Source: CAG-390 sp051867815 (GTDB taxonomy: Bacteria > Bacillota > Clostridia > Oscillospirales > CAG-272). Taken from it: a stretch of DNA of 11,574 bases. Below, in pieces: positions 1 through 5,420 of this stretch (the first letter of the stretch is position 1; each line of letters begins with the position of its first letter). The notes under the pieces were generated by a model. That model made no database searches. It worked only from the letters and a program-made list of their open reading frames with translations, and was not told where the DNA came from. The stretch is from assembly GCA_051867815.1 (NCBI GenBank), contig JBJDZD010000068.1, forward strand, positions 1 to 11,574. Reading direction: 5' to 3'. The translations under genes and the position numbers were made by a program.

Positions 1-127
1 ATCCCAATATATTTACTTTTCTTTTGCTTTTCAGTTTATTTCGAAGTTTATCTTTCCTCTCCAAATGTTCAGCCAGCAGATCTGCATCAAGATAGTTGAC
101 GGCATCAATAAATAGATAGTTATTCAT
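1..127 (-). CDS. Partial protein downstream of sigma factor, possible anti-sigma
   Basis: Only the first 42 codons are inside the window; the gene runs off the left edge. The ATG (complement of 125-127) overlaps the sigma-factor stop in an ATGA arrangement, so the two genes are almost certainly translationally coupled. The visible N-terminus (MNNYLFIDAVNYLDADLL, then a charged stretch rich in K, R and E ending near KSKRK) is a short helical, cytosolic-looking segment with no membrane segment yet. In Clostridia a sigma factor is often followed by a membrane-anchored anti-sigma factor whose short cytoplasmic N-terminus looks like this. That role is inferred from position and general appearance, not from a recognised domain. 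Confidence 0.7.
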   Translation of the reverse strand, partial: MNNYLFIDAVNYLDADLLAEHLERKDKLRNKLKSKRKVNILG

Positions 128-714
128 ATAAAAATATCATTCCTTTCAAGGTGTAATTTCAAGCACTGCTTGATCTTCTCAATTTCCCGATAAACAGTAG
201 GCACAGAAATCGAAAGATCGTTTGCAATGGTCTCAACAGGTTCCGCTAAATAAAAGCGGTCAATAAATATATAACGCTGGCGGTCTGATAGTTGCCGGAC
301 ATAGTCATTTATTATTTTTCCAACTTCTGCAGTTTCATACTCGGTTTCAACCGTATCGTCACTATGTAACATGCCATTCACATCATCCATAGAAACGGTA
401 AGCTCGGAAGGTATGCGCTTTTTACTCGTCTTTTCCTTAAAACGATTTATCGCAATATTTCGCATAATCTGCGTGACAAACGCCGGAAACGCAATAGGTC
501 TTGTAGGTGGAATCGCATTCCACACACCAAGATACGTATCGTTTTGGCACTCCTCGCAATCCAAGCGATCATGAAGAATATTGTATGCTATTTTGAATAG
601 AAATTGCCCGTACTTTTTGTCGGTCTCTTGTATTGCGTTTTCGTTTCGTTGCCAATACAACTCGATTATCTGCTCGTCAGCAATAATCGTTTGTTGTTCT
701 GTACGTTTACTCAT
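124..714 (-). CDS. RNA polymerase sigma-70 family (ECF-like) sigma factor
   Basis: A 196-residue protein with the two-domain layout of group 4 sigma factors. Region 2 covers roughly residues 22-95, with a DCEECQNDTYLGVWNAIPP segment (52-70) matching the region 2.2-2.3 helix that binds core polymerase and the -10 element, followed by F80 to K95. An acidic linker (about 105-135) leads to region 4 (about 136-190), where LSDRQRYIFIDRFY and then IANDLSISVPTVYREIEKIK form the helix-turn-helix that reads the -35 box. The ATG is preceded by a strong GGAGG ribosome binding site (complement of 718-726). It overlaps the next gene by 4 bp, so both are probably one transcript. The regulon and inducing signal cannot be read from the sequence. 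Confidence 0.9.
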   Translation of the reverse strand: MSKRTEQQTIIADEQIIELYWQRNENAIQETDKKYGQFLFKIAYNILHDRLDCEECQNDTYLGVWNAIPPTRPIAFPAFVTQIMRNIAINRFKEKTSKKRIPSELTVSMDDVNGMLHSDDTVETEYETAEVGKIINDYVRQLSDRQRYIFIDRFYLAEPVETIANDLSISVPTVYREIEKIKQCLKLHLERNDIFI

Positions 715-847
715 GTTGCCTCCTCTCTTTCATCTCTGAAAGGCCCTTCATAAATACATGTAAAGAAAAATCCGAATTTTTCTCACCTTTTTCAAAATTT
801 TTCTCAAAAATATTTTCCGCAAATTGCAATAGCAATCAGCGCTTCAC

Positions 848-856
848 ATTATACCA
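848..856 (-). promoter_or_regulatory. Extended -10 promoter for the sigma-factor operon
   Basis: On the minus strand this reads TGGTATAAT, a perfect -10 box with an extended TGn. No good -35 hexamer lies 16-18 bp upstream, consistent with an extended -10 promoter. The implied leader is about 125 nt and AT-rich. It includes a small AU-only hairpin (765-782, 7-bp arms around a 4-nt loop) of unknown role. Confidence 0.5.
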
Positions 857-877
857 TATTGTTGCGTTATTTTTGTG

Positions 878-920
878 AACAAAAAGAAATAGCCGTGTAC
901 AAGATTCGATGTACACGACT
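878..920 (-). terminator. Intrinsic terminator of the XRE regulator gene
   Basis: Arms 911-920 and 891-900 form a 10-bp stem with one G-U pair and a 10-nt loop. On the minus strand it is followed by a U-rich tail (ATTTCTTTTTG). It sits just past the stop of the broken XRE gene and upstream of the sigma promoter. Confidence 0.8.
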
Positions 921-929
921 ATTCTGTCT

Positions 930-1240
930 TTATTTCTTAATCAGATCTTTTACGAGCATTGCAATGGTGTCGAGCTGTCTGTCGTCAAGCTTCTTCATAT
1001 CATTGACGATTGCATCAAGTTTAGAAGGGTTAGAAACTTCCATATCGAAGAATTCGCTTGGCGTAACATCCAAATACTCGCAGATATAAAAGATACCTGT
1101 TAATGACGGAAGCGACTTTCCGGTTTCGATATTGTTAATGTAACCCGGATTCTGTCCCATCACAAGCTCATATCACGCGCCGACACTCCTTTTTTCTCTC
1201 TCAACCTTGCCAAACGAAGCGCAAAATCTTTCTCATCCAT
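930..1240 (-). pseudogene. XRE-family helix-turn-helix regulator, frameshifted
   Basis: The intact-looking start is ATG at 1238-1240, behind a GGTGG ribosome binding site, and reads MDEKDFALRLARLREKKGVS, then ARDMSL, then hits TGA. The downstream frame picks up at once with MGQNPGYINNIETGKSLPS and continues to a stop at 930-932. The total span is 311 nt, one short of a multiple of three. Adding one base between 1161 and 1162 restores a serine codon and an uninterrupted 103-residue protein. The joined product has the Cro/CI-type DNA-binding domain (about residues 8-62) followed by a short helical tail common in clostridial XRE regulators. It is either a genuine pseudogene or a one-base sequencing or assembly error. 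A truncated protein could start inside at 1163 but would lack the first helices. Confidence 0.85.
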
Positions 1241-1258
1241 TATCGATCACCACCTTTT

Positions 1259-1287
1259 ATTATATTTTAACCCATACAGCATTGAAA
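1259..1287 (-). promoter_or_regulatory. Probable promoter of the XRE gene
   Basis: A perfect -10 box TATAAT lies at 1259-1264 on the minus strand, about 20 bp upstream of the XRE start. The -35 at the proper distance (TTTCAA, 1282-1287) is weak. Confidence 0.4.
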
Positions 1288-1292
1288 ATTAT

Positions 1293-1550
1293 TTGTTAAC
1301 AGGCGGTATTGTTATTGCAATATTGGTTTGTAGATGTTATAATAATATATTACATAGAAATACACCCAACAAACAATTCATCACGCAAATACAAAACCGT
1401 ACCCCGGATTACAAGAGCCTTGTGTCCGAGCACATCGTAGATCGCCTTGTCCGCTTTGATGCCGTATATACCGAAGATGAGAGAATCATTAAGCACTACG
1501 GAAAGCTCATCGACGCACTCAAGAATATTATGGATGGGCATTTGCTATAA
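1293..1550 (+). CDS. Small orphan or remnant ORF, unknown family
   Basis: An open frame whose distal part (about 1400-1550) looks truly coding. It encodes a charged, helical segment (DYKSLVSEHIVDRLVRFD, then YTEDERIIKHYGKLIDALKNI) with codon choices like the neighbours. The proximal part does not look like a gene start. The only starts are a TTG at 1293 and a GTG at 1422, neither with a good ribosome binding site, and a consensus promoter-like sequence lies inside the first 50 bases of the frame. It may be a decayed 3' end of a larger gene, a short protein with an unusual start, or chance. I do not recognise the family. Confidence 0.3.
   Translation: MLTGGIVIAILVCRCYNNILHRNTPNKQFITQIQNRTPDYKSLVSEHIVDRLVRFDAVYTEDERIIKHYGKLIDALKNIMDGHLL
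1315..1343 (+). promoter_or_regulatory. Consensus sigma-A promoter-like sequence
   Basis: TTGCAA (1315-1320), a 17-bp spacer and TATAAT (1338-1343) match a housekeeping promoter with five of six and six of six bases. It points at the orphan frame ending at 1550. Transcription would start near 1350, downstream of that frame's TTG, so only a start inside the frame could be used. Confidence 0.5.
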
Positions 1551-1608
1551 AAAGTCTGAAAAATTGCGGTGTTTATAAGATAGTGAACGGTCACGGTGTT
1601 GTATGAAA

Positions 1609-1639
1609 ATCCCCAATGCGATTCAGTCGCATTGGGGAT
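1609..1639 (-). terminator. Intrinsic terminator after the NUDIX gene, possibly bidirectional
   Basis: A perfect 13-bp stem (1609-1621 with 1627-1639) closes a 5-nt loop. On the minus strand it is followed by a short U run. It lies 33 bp past the NUDIX stop and also downstream of the orphan frame on the plus strand. Confidence 0.75.
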
Positions 1640-1672
1640 AAATCTATTTGCGGTGTCTGTCGTCAGATTGCC

Positions 1673-2197
1673 TTAGCTGCGGTTTTCGGGCAAGTCCTCA
1701 AAACGAGGCAGATCATCTATTGAAGGAAGACGATCGCAGGGGAAATATGCGCGATTGTATGAGTCGGTTTCTTCATCATAGATATGCGATAGCTCTGTAT
1801 AATCTGATGCAAAGAAGATGGGAAGCTGTTTGCGGAACCAGCTTGTGAGGTTCTCACCGGCGAGCTTCGTTCGCTCAACCCAATAGTTGCGCCCTTCTTC
1901 GCACTGACAAAGAGTGCCCGAAAAACGTGATGTTCTGTAACAGAAAATAAACTCATGAACGCTGTCCTTTTTATTCCAGTGAACCATTCCGCAGGGGACG
2001 AGTGATTCAATGGTGAGGCCGGTTTCCTCTTTTATTTCACGAATGCAGGAGTCATACACGGATTCTCCGTTTTCCAGATGACCTCCCGGAAAGCTTCCGC
2101 CGCAAAAGCGTTTGGTTCGGTCTTGAAGCAGAACCGTGTCATTTTTCATGTCATAAATCATGATTACGTTCATTACCCTGACTTCGCTGAATTGCAT
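1673..2197 (-). CDS. NUDIX hydrolase, 8-oxo-dGTP diphosphatase-like
   Basis: A 174-residue cytosolic protein with a complete NUDIX box: G39, E45, then REIKEETGL at 53-61. This matches GX5EX7REUXEEXGU, so the Mg2+-binding glutamates are all present. NUDIX enzymes cleave nucleoside diphosphates linked to another group. The N-terminal VIMIYDMKNDTVLLQDR and the GGSFPGGHLE segment before the box resemble MutT/8-oxo-dGTP diphosphatase-type members, but substrate specificity cannot be settled from sequence. The ATG at 2195-2197 was chosen because a GGGAGG site lies 6 nt upstream; a GTG 21 nt further upstream has no such site. It is a single gene with its own promoter and terminator, divergent from the TIM-barrel protein gene. 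The tail after about residue 130 is acidic and variable. Confidence 0.88.
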   Translation of the reverse strand: MQFSEVRVMNVIMIYDMKNDTVLLQDRTKRFCGGSFPGGHLENGESVYDSCIREIKEETGLTIESLVPCGMVHWNKKDSVHEFIFCYRTSRFSGTLCQCEEGRNYWVERTKLAGENLTSWFRKQLPIFFASDYTELSHIYDEETDSYNRAYFPCDRLPSIDDLPRFEDLPENRS

Positions 2198-2243
2198 ATT
2201 CTTCCTCCCGTTTCTCACAAGCCTTTATTTATCGAATGGAATA

Positions 2244-2272
2244 ATTATATCACAACCGCGCGAATAAATCAA
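2244..2272 (-). promoter_or_regulatory. Sigma-A promoter of the NUDIX gene
   Basis: On the minus strand TTGATT (2267-2272), a 17-bp spacer and TATAAT (2244-2249) precede the NUDIX start by about 47 bp. Confidence 0.7.
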
Positions 2273-2340
2273 TGCAAGAATTGAAAAAACATTCATTTTA
2301 CGACCAAAAACGACGAATGATACTCTTTTTGAAAGTCCGA

Positions 2341-2369
2341 TTGACAAAACGCCGCCAAAGTGGTATAAT
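2341..2369 (+). promoter_or_regulatory. Consensus sigma-A promoter of the TIM-barrel gene
   Basis: Perfect TTGACA (2341-2346) and TATAAT (2364-2369) are separated by 17 bp, with an extended TGn before the -10. The 8-mer AAAGTCCG occurs on both sides of the promoter (2332-2339 and 2380-2387), 48 bp apart. This could be a pair of regulator half-sites, though eight bases is weak evidence. Confidence 0.88.
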
Positions 2370-2382
2370 AACAGTACAAAAA

Positions 2383-2410
2383 GTCCGGCACGTTTTTGCG
2401 TGCATCGGAC
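2383..2410 (+). other. 5' leader hairpin of the TIM-barrel transcript
   Basis: The arms GTCCG-GCACG and CGTGC-AT-CGGAC give 10 bp with a 2-nt bulge around a U-rich 6-nt loop, within about 10 nt of the predicted transcript start. It may simply stabilise the 5' end. It also buries the alternative GTG start at 2400, supporting the ATG at 2436. Confidence 0.4.
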
Positions 2411-2435
2411 GGCTGAGAAAGGGCAGAGAAAACAG

Positions 2436-3500
2436 ATGGAACGTAAACCTTTGCGTCTCGGCGCCGCTTATCACGGCAACCGGATGCCTCATCATGCTCA
2501 AAAGGATTTTGAAGATATGGCGGTGCACGGCATGGATATCGTTGTCCACATGCTGTCGCATACCGATTGGCGGCGACATTTGCAGGTCATGAAGGAGCTT
2601 GTGGAAAGATCGATGGATGTCGGGCTGGAGCCATGGATAGATAACTGGGGGCTTGCCGGTGCGCCGGGCGATACGTCACATTTCCTTGCATATTATCCCG
2701 AGGCGCACGCCGTCTATTCCAACGGCGAACACGCAGGTATTTACCCCTGCCTGCACAGTCCGGAATTTCGGCAATTTACAAAGGAATGGATCGACGCGGT
2801 CGAATATATCGGCGGCAGGACCATATTTTGGGACGAGCCGCACATGCCCACAAAAAAGGTCGGCGGCACGACTTATTACGCCTGCGCCTGCCCGCGCTGC
2901 CGTAAGCTTTTTGAAGAGAGATACGGCCGCCCGATGCCATTGACGTCCGACGCGGACGTGGCGGACTTTGCCGCATCCACCATTGCAGATTATTTCGCCG
3001 AGGCCACCGCATACAGCCATAGCAAGGGTATGGTCAATTCGGTTTGCGTCATGCTCGGCACATATGGCATGAATCTTGACAGTGCCGACCGTATCTGTGC
3101 GCTCCCCTTTATGGACAATATCGGTTCCGACCCATATTGGATCGGCAAAAAGAAAAAGGATGCTTCGCTTGACGTCTATAATTTTGTCTATGACGGCACG
3201 CGGCAAAATCTCGAGGTATGTGAGCGGTTCGGCAAGGAGCATAACATATGGATTCAGACCTATTCCAATCCGCGTGGAGAGGAAGAGGACATCGTTGAGG
3301 CGGTCGAGGCGGCGTATGACGCCGGCGCGCGGACGCTTCTTGCCTGGGGTTATTACGGCAGCGAATCCAACGATTACCGTGCTGAAAACGCGGCGGTAAC
3401 CTGGGCGCGCACCTGCGAGGCGTTTGCCCGTATCCGCAACCGGGAGCGCGATGCGATCTATGCCGCAAAACGCGCGGCACGGTTGCAAAAGGGAAGCTGA
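2436..3500 (+). CDS. Uncharacterised TIM-barrel-like protein, possible glycoside hydrolase
   Basis: A 354-residue protein without a signal peptide or membrane segments. Its rhythm of short hydrophobic strands ending in charged or aromatic residues suggests a (beta/alpha)8 barrel. Examples are GMDIVVHML (32-40), LEPWIDNWG (64-72), RTIFWDEPHM (128-137), MVNSVCVML (199-207), MDNIGSDPYW (226-235), NIWIQTYS (270-277) and TLLAWGYYG (300-308). The D133-E134 pair at a strand end is placed like the acid/base carboxylate of many barrel glycosidases. Just after it, CxCxxC (C150, C152, C155) followed by a YG motif recalls similar cysteine-containing segments in several uncharacterised sugar-active barrel families; it could bind a metal. 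I cannot assign a numbered GH family. ATG 2436 was chosen over GTG 2400 because the latter lies in a leader hairpin with no ribosome binding site. The gene stands alone between its own promoter and terminator. Confidence 0.75.
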   Translation: MERKPLRLGAAYHGNRMPHHAQKDFEDMAVHGMDIVVHMLSHTDWRRHLQVMKELVERSMDVGLEPWIDNWGLAGAPGDTSHFLAYYPEAHAVYSNGEHAGIYPCLHSPEFRQFTKEWIDAVEYIGGRTIFWDEPHMPTKKVGGTTYYACACPRCRKLFEERYGRPMPLTSDADVADFAASTIADYFAEATAYSHSKGMVNSVCVMLGTYGMNLDSADRICALPFMDNIGSDPYWIGKKKKDASLDVYNFVYDGTRQNLEVCERFGKEHNIWIQTYSNPRGEEEDIVEAVEAAYDAGARTLLAWGYYGSESNDYRAENAAVTWARTCEAFARIRNRERDAIYAAKRAARLQKGS

Positions 3501-3568
3501 CAGAATAGCGACTTTTGGAGCGTTTATAAATTGCAACCGCTTGTTGTCACTCCAATAAACAAGCAAAT

Positions 3569-3615
3569 GGAGCATATTTTTCTTCTCCGAGAAAGATATG
3601 CTCCTTTCGCTTTTT
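3569..3615 (+). terminator. Intrinsic terminator of the TIM-barrel gene
   Basis: A 15-bp stem (3569-3583 with 3590-3604, one G-U pair) and a 6-nt loop are followed by a U-rich stretch. It sits 68 bp after the stop codon. Confidence 0.85.
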
Positions 3616-3665
3616 GCGCTGCTGATTGTGACGTGCTGTTATTCATTACGGTCAATGGCGACGTA

Positions 3666-3704
3666 TTGCAAATGAAATCGTCGTACGCCGATGATAATTT
3701 GCAA
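3666..3704. repeat. 39-bp imperfect palindrome upstream of the riboswitch promoter
   Basis: Outer arms TTGCAAAT (3666-3673) and ATTTGCAA (3697-3704) are perfect complements. Inner arms ATCGTCG and CGATGAT pair with one G-U. The palindrome ends 6 bp before the -35 box of the transporter promoter. It could be an operator, an old terminator, or a remnant of a mobile repeat. Confidence 0.45.
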
Positions 3705-3710
3705 AAGCTA

Positions 3711-3739
3711 TTTACAAACGCATGAATTTGTGGTATAAT
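3711..3739 (+). promoter_or_regulatory. Sigma-A promoter of the preQ1 riboswitch operon
   Basis: TTTACA (3711-3716), a 17-bp spacer and TATAAT (3734-3739) with an extended TGn. Predicted transcription starts near 3746, about 15 nt before the aptamer, as expected for a short riboswitch leader. Confidence 0.85.
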
Positions 3740-3760
3740 ATTTATATAAAAATCAATAAA

Positions 3761-3799
3761 GACAGTTCGTGACCATCCTGTCGGTAAACAAAACTATGG
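3761..3799 (+). promoter_or_regulatory. PreQ1-I riboswitch aptamer
   Basis: The leader folds like a class I preQ1 aptamer, an H-type pseudoknot of under 40 nt. P1 is GACAG (3761-3765) with CTGTC (3778-3782). C3777, directly 5' of the P1 closing strand, matches the cytosine that pairs with preQ1 in known structures. The A-rich third loop (about 3785-3794) contains AACAAAAC, as I recall it from the Thermoanaerobacter aptamer. P2 can form between CGTG (3768-3771) and C3794 plus ATG (3796-3798), retaining the conserved G-C pair. The UUC that opens loop 1 is also shared with the Bacillus queC aptamer. It is followed at once by a terminator and then by a queuosine-precursor transporter gene, which makes the assignment strong. 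The comparison with known aptamers is from memory, not an alignment. Confidence 0.88.
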
Positions 3800-3804
3800 A
3801 AGAT

Positions 3805-3830
3805 GGCGCACAAGTGCGCCTTTTTTGTTT
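3805..3830 (+). terminator. Riboswitch-controlled intrinsic terminator
   Basis: GGCGCA (3805-3810) and TGCGCC (3815-3820) form a 6-bp GC-rich stem with a CAAG tetraloop, followed by six Ts. An alternative pairing of GTG and CCATC (3769-3777) with GATGG and CAC (3802-3811) would destroy both aptamer and terminator. Ligand binding should therefore favour termination. Confidence 0.88.
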
Positions 3831-3864
3831 TGTATCGACGGATTGGTTGCTTGGAGGCGTTCGT

Positions 3865-4623
3865 ATGGTACAAAAACTGAAAAATGAAATATACGAGTTC
3901 AAGCTGTTGCTGAAAAATGTGCCCGGTTTTATAACTGCGGCATTCGTTTTGGCGGTATTCAGCATGAATCTGCTGGCAAACAAAAGCATAGCTCTGCCCT
4001 TTGAATGGCTCGCGCTGGACTGCGGCATCATTGTTTCGTGGTTTGCCTTTCTCGCAATGGACGTCATAACCAAGCATTTCGGCCCGAAGGCTGCTACCCA
4101 GATTTCGATTTTCGCCACGGCGCTTTCTTTGATGTTCAGCCTGTTTTTCTTCATTTGCTCCGTTATCCCCGGAGTATGGTCGCAGGCAGGCGAACAGGAC
4201 ACCGTCATCAATACCGCGCTTGACAGAACCTTCGGCGGAACATGGTACGTAATAGCCGGAAGTACCCTTGCCTTTGTGACCTCGGCGGCAATCAATAATT
4301 TCACCAACCGCGCCGTCAACGCTCTTTTTCGCAAAAGGTCCGACGGTGCCGCGGCGTTTCTCGTCAGCTCGTACGTATCGACCGCAATCGGTCAATTCAG
4401 CGACAATATGATCTTTTCTTTGGCGGTTAGCCGGGTGTTTTTCGGCTGGTCGCTGATTCAATGCCTGACTTGCTCTCTCACGGGAATGCTGGCCGAGCTG
4501 TTGTTTGAGGTCGTATTTTCATACGGCGGCTTCAAAATAAGCCGCAGATGGAGCAAAGAGCAGATAGGACGGGAATATCTTGACTATCGGTGCGCGAAAA
4601 TCAATGAGGAGGGAAAGAGATGA
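3865..4623 (+). CDS. VUT/YhhQ-family queuosine precursor transporter
   Basis: A 252-residue integral membrane protein with about six hydrophobic segments (near 20-38, 48-67, 78-101, 126-144, 162-182 and 192-220) and a basic cytosolic N-terminus. The DVITKHFGPKAA segment (66-77) matches the conserved D-x2-T-x2-(Y/F)G-x2-A loop of the VUT (Vut_1, YhhQ) family. The later YVSTAIGQFSDNMIF (170-184) matches its conserved S/Q/D-containing helix. Family members import queuosine precursors such as preQ0, preQ1 or queuine for tRNA modification. ATG 3865 is preceded by GGAGG at 7-nt spacing; longer readings would start inside the riboswitch. Expression should fall when preQ1 binds the leader. The gene overlaps the next one by 4 bp (ATGA). 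Confidence 0.92.
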   Translation: MVQKLKNEIYEFKLLLKNVPGFITAAFVLAVFSMNLLANKSIALPFEWLALDCGIIVSWFAFLAMDVITKHFGPKAATQISIFATALSLMFSLFFFICSVIPGVWSQAGEQDTVINTALDRTFGGTWYVIAGSTLAFVTSAAINNFTNRAVNALFRKRSDGAAAFLVSSYVSTAIGQFSDNMIFSLAVSRVFFGWSLIQCLTCSLTGMLAELLFEVVFSYGGFKISRRWSKEQIGREYLDYRCAKINEEGKR

Positions 4624-5267
4624 AGATCTTGCTGACCGGCTCTTCGGGCGGAATCGGCCTTGCCATTGCAAACAAATTTTTGAGGGAAGGCCACGAGGTA
4701 ACGGGAATGGATATTCGCCCGTCCGCCATTGAGCATCCGAGCTATACCCACATAACGGCCGATATTTTTTCCTCGCCGCTTCCCGATATTGACGGGGTGG
4801 AGATATTAATAAACAACGCAGGCGTTCAGGATTCCGGCAGGGACATTGACGTCAATCTGAAGGGAACGATACGCATAACCGAAAAATACGCCTTCCGTGA
4901 CGGCATCAAGAGCGTGCTTTTCATTGCTTCCGCGAGTGCATCGACCGGATCGGAGTTCCCCGAATACGCCGCAAGCAAGGGCGGCATGGTGGCATATATG
5001 AAAAATACCGCGCTTCGGCTCGCCCGTTACGGTGCTACGGCAAACAGCCTTTCGCCGGGTGGCGTGCTTACCGACCTTAATCTCAGGGTCATGTCCGACC
5101 CGGGGCTGTGGAATCGCATCATGGACCAGACCCTCCTGCCGAAGTGGGCTGAAGCCGAGGAGATAGCCGAGTGGGTGTATTTCGTTACGGTGATCAATAA
5201 GTCCATGACCGCGCAGGATATCCTCATCGACAACGGCGAAGCGGCAAAGGCGGATTTCGTGTGGTGA
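4620..5267 (+). CDS. Short-chain dehydrogenase/reductase (SDR)
   Basis: A 215-residue classical SDR. The Rossmann glycine motif TGSSGGIG is at 6-13 and D31 at the end of strand 2 favours NAD(H). NNAG is at 65-68 and N79 lies in the VNLKG helix. The serine-rich ASASAS (103-108) precedes the catalytic Y116-AAS-K120. The C-terminal substrate loop (about 150-175) gives no clear substrate clue. At 215 residues it is shorter than the usual 240-260. A GAGGAGGG ribosome binding site lies inside the end of the transporter gene, and the ATGA overlap makes coupling to it certain in practice. It is therefore under the preQ1 riboswitch as well. SDRs are not a standard part of queuosine salvage, so its role there is open; it may also be a chance co-operon member. 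Confidence 0.9.
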   Translation: MKILLTGSSGGIGLAIANKFLREGHEVTGMDIRPSAIEHPSYTHITADIFSSPLPDIDGVEILINNAGVQDSGRDIDVNLKGTIRITEKYAFRDGIKSVLFIASASASTGSEFPEYAASKGGMVAYMKNTALRLARYGATANSLSPGGVLTDLNLRVMSDPGLWNRIMDQTLLPKWAEAEEIAEWVYFVTVINKSMTAQDILIDNGEAAKADFVW

Positions 5268-5290
5268 TTTGGCTATTATTTCAATCGTTA

Positions 5291-5331
5291 AACCGGAGAC
5301 ATCGAAAGATATCTCCGGTTTTGTTTTCTTT
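5291..5331 (+). terminator. Intrinsic terminator of the VUT-SDR operon
   Basis: A 13-bp stem with one mismatch (5291-5303 with 5308-5320) and a GAAA tetraloop, followed by a U-rich tail. Confidence 0.88.
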
Positions 5332-5361
5332 GTTAATTTTCGATATTTTGTTGCGTTTGTA

Positions 5362-5390
5362 TTGACAACTTAAACTCAAAGTGGTATAAT
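5362..5390 (+). promoter_or_regulatory. Consensus sigma-A promoter of the TetR-antiporter operon
   Basis: Perfect TTGACA (5362-5367) and TATAAT (5385-5390), 17 bp apart, with extended TGn. The 14 bases ending in the -10 box (5377-5390) are identical to those of the TIM-barrel promoter (2356-2369). Confidence 0.9.
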
Positions 5391-5419
5391 GGAAACAAAA
5401 AAAGGATATTTTGTTTCCA
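5390..5419. promoter_or_regulatory. Perfect inverted repeat, candidate TetR operator
   Basis: TGGAAACAAAA (5390-5400) and its exact complement (5409-5419) flank an 8-bp centre. The site starts at the last base of the -10 box, covers the transcription start and ends one base before the TetR ATG. A bound dimer would block transcription, so negative autoregulation is likely. The only ribosome-binding-like sequence (AAAGGA) is in the 8-nt centre. Confidence 0.75.
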
Positions 5420-5420
5420 C

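Noticed and set aside
1350..1541. 63-codon minus-strand frame opposite the orphan ORF
   Set aside because: No ribosome binding site and no family resemblance; codon use favours the plus strand in this stretch.
2676..3575. 299-codon open frame on the minus strand
   Set aside because: Antisense to the barrel protein, low-complexity, no ribosome binding site, and it runs through the terminator of the real gene.
3605..3725. Open frame tail between the barrel-gene terminator and the next promoter
   Set aside because: It starts within the terminator region and shows no ribosome binding site or coding pattern; this stretch holds only the palindrome and promoter.
3769..3864. GTG start 96 bases upstream for the transporter
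   Set aside because: It lies inside the riboswitch aptamer and would translate through the terminator; ATG 3865 has an ideal ribosome binding site.
3742..4461. 239-codon open frame on the minus strand
   Set aside because: Antisense to the transporter and riboswitch; charged repetitive composition with no family features.
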